In this document: positions 62,270 through 64,000 of the stretch, in pieces | Numbering within the stretch: position 1 is the stretch's first letter | How the letters are laid out: every line of letters begins with the position of its first letter | From: an uncultured Myxococcales bacterium | GTDB lineage: Bacteria; Myxococcota_A; UBA9042; DTJE01 | Direction of reading: 5' to 3' | NCBI GenBank assembly: GCA_903857665.1 | Contig: CAIOFV010000105.1 | Coordinates: 278,919 to 342,918, forward strand | Length of the DNA stretch: 64,000 nucleotides | The notes under the pieces: model-generated | What the model saw: the letters and a program-made list of their open reading frames with translations, nothing else | Told to the model about the DNA's origin: nothing | Database searches by the model: none | Program-made: the position numbers and the translations under genes

Positions 62270-62291
62270 GGGGTACAGGGTCCCGTACCCC
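62270..62291. promoter_or_regulatory. Palindrome upstream of the pseudokinase promoter
   Basis: GGGGTAC (62270-62276), AGGGTCCC centre and GTACCCC (62285-62291), nearly a perfect 22-base dyad directly before the -35 box. It could be an operator, or the terminator of the tetrahaem gene; no T run follows. Confidence 0.45.
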
Positions 62292-62321
62292 TTGCAAAAC
62301 CCCGTGGGGGGTGGCTAGAAT
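62292..62321 (+). promoter_or_regulatory. Promoter of the pseudokinase gene
   Basis: TTGCAA (62292-62297), 18-base spacer with a CCCC / GGGG hairpin, TAGAAT (62316-62321). Leader of about 84 bases. The remainder of the gap 62129-62411 contains nothing recognisable. Confidence 0.5.
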
Positions 62322-62411
62322 CGGCCGGCACACGGATCGGTGCGATCCGGACACTTGATCCCGGCTCCTGACCCCCGCAACCCCGCCGGTGGGCTGCGAA
62401 CGAGGGACGAC

Positions 62412-64000
62412 ATGCTGGACGAGGCGCTTGCTTCCCGGTTCGAGTTTGGCACACAGGCGACCGAGGACAAGTATGGACGGCACCTGCTGGGCCGCCGCTT
62501 GTCCGACGACTTGCCCGTGGTGATGACGGTCCTCGACCCGTCCCTGAAGGTCGGGCCGGCAGAAGCCCATTCGGTGGTGCTGGCTTCCCGGAAGCTGGCC
62601 GAAGTGCGGCTGGGGTCGGCGCTGTTCTGCGTCGAGGCAGGGCGCACCGAAGGCGGCAACGTCTACGTCGTCTGCGAGGCGTCGAAGGACGAATCGTTGA
62701 AGGCCCTGCTGCGGGCCCGCGGGGGCCTGTCGCCGGCGGAAGCGCTGTCGATCGCCTACCGGATTGCGACGACGCTGAAGGCGGCGGCGGCAGTCGGCGT
62801 GCGGCACCTGGACCTGTCGTCGTCCAGCATTTACGTGGCCTTCGAGCCGGAATTGAAGGTCCGCCTGGCCCGGTTCGGGTACTCGAACCTGTTGCCGTCC
62901 TACAACCCGGCCCGGAAGAACGAGGCCCACCACGGAACGGCCGAATACATGGCTCCCGAGGTGTGCGCCGGGCGTCCCGGCGACGAGGCGGCCGACCTGT
63001 ACGGGTTGGGAATCCTGTTGTACGAAATGGTCGCGGGCAAGCCGCCCTTCGTGTCGTCGAGCCCATCGACCACGATCAAGCGGCAGGTCTACGAAAAGCC
63101 GCTGCCGCTCCACCTGGTGAAGCCCGGCATGGGCCAACTGGACCCCTTCGAGCGCCTGGCCTCGCGGCTGCTGGCGAAGGACCCGAAGGGACGTCCGGCC
63201 GACGCGGCCGAGGTTCTGCAGGCGATCGAAGCCCTGAAGACCGAGGCATACGCCCTGACCGATCTGGGCGTCGAGGCCGAGCGTCCGACCGTCGTCGAAC
63301 TGGTGTCGCACCTCGAGGCCGAGCTGGTCGCACCGGTGGCCGCCGAAGCGCCGGCTGCTGCGGGTGGGGGCGGGCGCGAAACCATGGTCTTCACGGGCCT
63401 TGCCGAGGCCATCGAAAAGGCGCAGGAAGCCGCTGCACAGGCGTCCGCCGAGGGTGCGACCCCCGCCGCGACGGCTTCGGGCGAGGGACGTCCGACCGAG
63501 GCGTTCGACGCGTCGTTCGTCGCCGCCGCCGTCGAGGCCGCACAGAAGGCGGCCACCGAGGCCGCGGGCACTGCAGCGGGTTCGGATGCGGCCCAGGCAG
63601 CGCCGGCCGCGTCGCCCGACGAGGCGACGAAGGTGCTGGAGTCGATTGAAGGCGGTGCCACGCCCGCGGCTGCCGCTTCCCCGGCCGAAGCCAAGTCGGC
63701 CGACGACTGGTTCATCCAGGGCCAGAAGATCGCCGAGGCCGCCATCCCGCCGGAAGACCGGGAAGCCCGCAAGGAATCCCGCATGTTCTGGGTGGTGGTC
63801 GCCGCCGTGGCGATCCTGGTGGCCATCGCGGTTGCTGTGTACATTGAAAACCGTACCGCCGAGGTGTCGGGCGAGATTCCCACCGCGAGCGAAGTCGCCC
63901 CGGCGCCCGCGCCGGTGCCTTCGCGGACCACCGAGGCCCCGAAGCCGGCTCCGGCGCCCGCACCTGCGGTGGCGCCCGTTGCAGTCCCGGTCCCGGCGCC
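62412..64000 (+). CDS. Membrane pseudokinase (Ser/Thr kinase fold), cut by window edge
   Basis: Reading frame open from ATG 62412 (GAGGG upstream) to the right edge, 529 residues visible. Residues 1-270 follow the kinase fold, with GTAEYMAPEV, DLYGLGILLYEMVAGKPPF and LLAKDPKGRP. The catalytic residues are altered: the ATP-lysine strand reads VVMTVLD (Thr39), the catalytic loop HLDLSSSSI has lost Arg, Lys and the metal-binding Asn, and DFG reads ARFG (Arg154). An Ala/Glu-rich linker, one membrane helix (about 458-478, MFWVVVAAVAILVAIAVAV) and a Pro/Ala-rich periplasmic part follow. Probably a scaffold or ligand-binding pseudokinase that does not transfer phosphate. Confidence 0.88.
   Translation, partial: MLDEALASRFEFGTQATEDKYGRHLLGRRLSDDLPVVMTVLDPSLKVGPAEAHSVVLASRKLAEVRLGSALFCVEAGRTEGGNVYVVCEASKDESLKALLRARGGLSPAEALSIAYRIATTLKAAAAVGVRHLDLSSSSIYVAFEPELKVRLARFGYSNLLPSYNPARKNEAHHGTAEYMAPEVCAGRPGDEAADLYGLGILLYEMVAGKPPFVSSSPSTTIKRQVYEKPLPLHLVKPGMGQLDPFERLASRLLAKDPKGRPADAAEVLQAIEALKTEAYALTDLGVEAERPTVVELVSHLEAELVAPVAAEAPAAAGGGGRETMVFTGLAEAIEKAQEAAAQASAEGATPAATASGEGRPTEAFDASFVAAAVEAAQKAATEAAGTAAGSDAAQAAPAASPDEATKVLESIEGGATPAAAASPAEAKSADDWFIQGQKIAEAAIPPEDREARKESRMFWVVVAAVAILVAIAVAVYIENRTAEVSGEIPTASEVAPAPAPVPSRTTEAPKPAPAPAPAVAPVAVPVPA

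Overview
The window is high-GC (clearly above 65 %), densely coded DNA from a Gram-negative bacterium, most likely a deltaproteobacterial or Myxococcota-type organism. Evidence for this: a Hanks-type Ser/Thr kinase with an HRDVSPPN catalytic loop plus a membrane pseudokinase, lipoproteins rich in Asp/Cys repeats, two secreted Cys-rich proteins ending in a GGC / hydrophobic / poly-Arg tail that resembles MYXO-CTERM sorting signals, large multihaem cytochromes c, FadL- and VolA-like outer-membrane proteins, and sigma54-type regulation. The lineage is an inference; no rRNA gene is present. GTG and TTG starts, and 4-base ATGA/GTGA/TTGA overlaps between neighbouring genes, are common. No prophage, insertion sequence, CRISPR array or defence locus was recognised.

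Layout. 1-3857 (minus): a four-gene overlapping operon of a secreted protein, an APC-family permease, an FGE-sulfatase-domain protein and the start of a spermidine synthase. 4038-5006 (minus): a class A beta-lactamase-fold protein. 5219-11768: two electron-transfer units, a 13-haem membrane cytochrome (plus) and a 9-haem cytochrome / Fe-S / NrfD unit with a downstream membrane protein (minus). 12022-18687 (minus): ileS-lspA (the LspA has a large inserted domain) and thiC-glyA. 18794-23752 (plus): tsaD, a Cys-rich lipoprotein, rsmA and a histidine kinase/OmpR regulator pair. 23777-25717: lepB and an N-acetylmuramoyl amidase, divergent. 25695-30226 (minus): histidine kinase, NtrC-type regulator and hflX in one operon. 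30275-30841: a secreted CPH-motif protein.

31151-36105 (plus): rplU-rpmA-obg, an 11-repeat Cys-rich surface protein with a coupled 69-residue protein, rpsT and khpA. 36136-45152 (plus): a VolA-like lipoprotein esterase with FadL (apparently lipid scavenging), a parvulin lipoprotein, gcvPB and a family-39 type glycosyltransferase. 45170-49720: a second Cys-rich sorted protein, an SGNH hydrolase and feoAB. 49857-53365 (minus): dnaN-recF-murA, in which the MurA catalytic Cys is replaced by Asp. 53527-57983: a Ser/Thr kinase, a PAP2 protein, a DUF486-like protein and an aldehyde dehydrogenase. 58185-58557: two tRNA-Ser and one tRNA-Arg. 58578-64000 (plus): a cation efflux protein, a B12-type radical SAM protein, a tetrahaem lipoprotein and a pseudokinase cut by the right edge.

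Two themes run through the window. One is envelope traffic and surface display: LspA, LepB, several lipoproteins and the GGC-tailed Cys-rich proteins. The other is respiratory electron transfer and iron: 26 haem-binding sites in three proteins, FeoAB and a Fur-like site. A short palindromic repeat occurs four times, once inside a reading frame.
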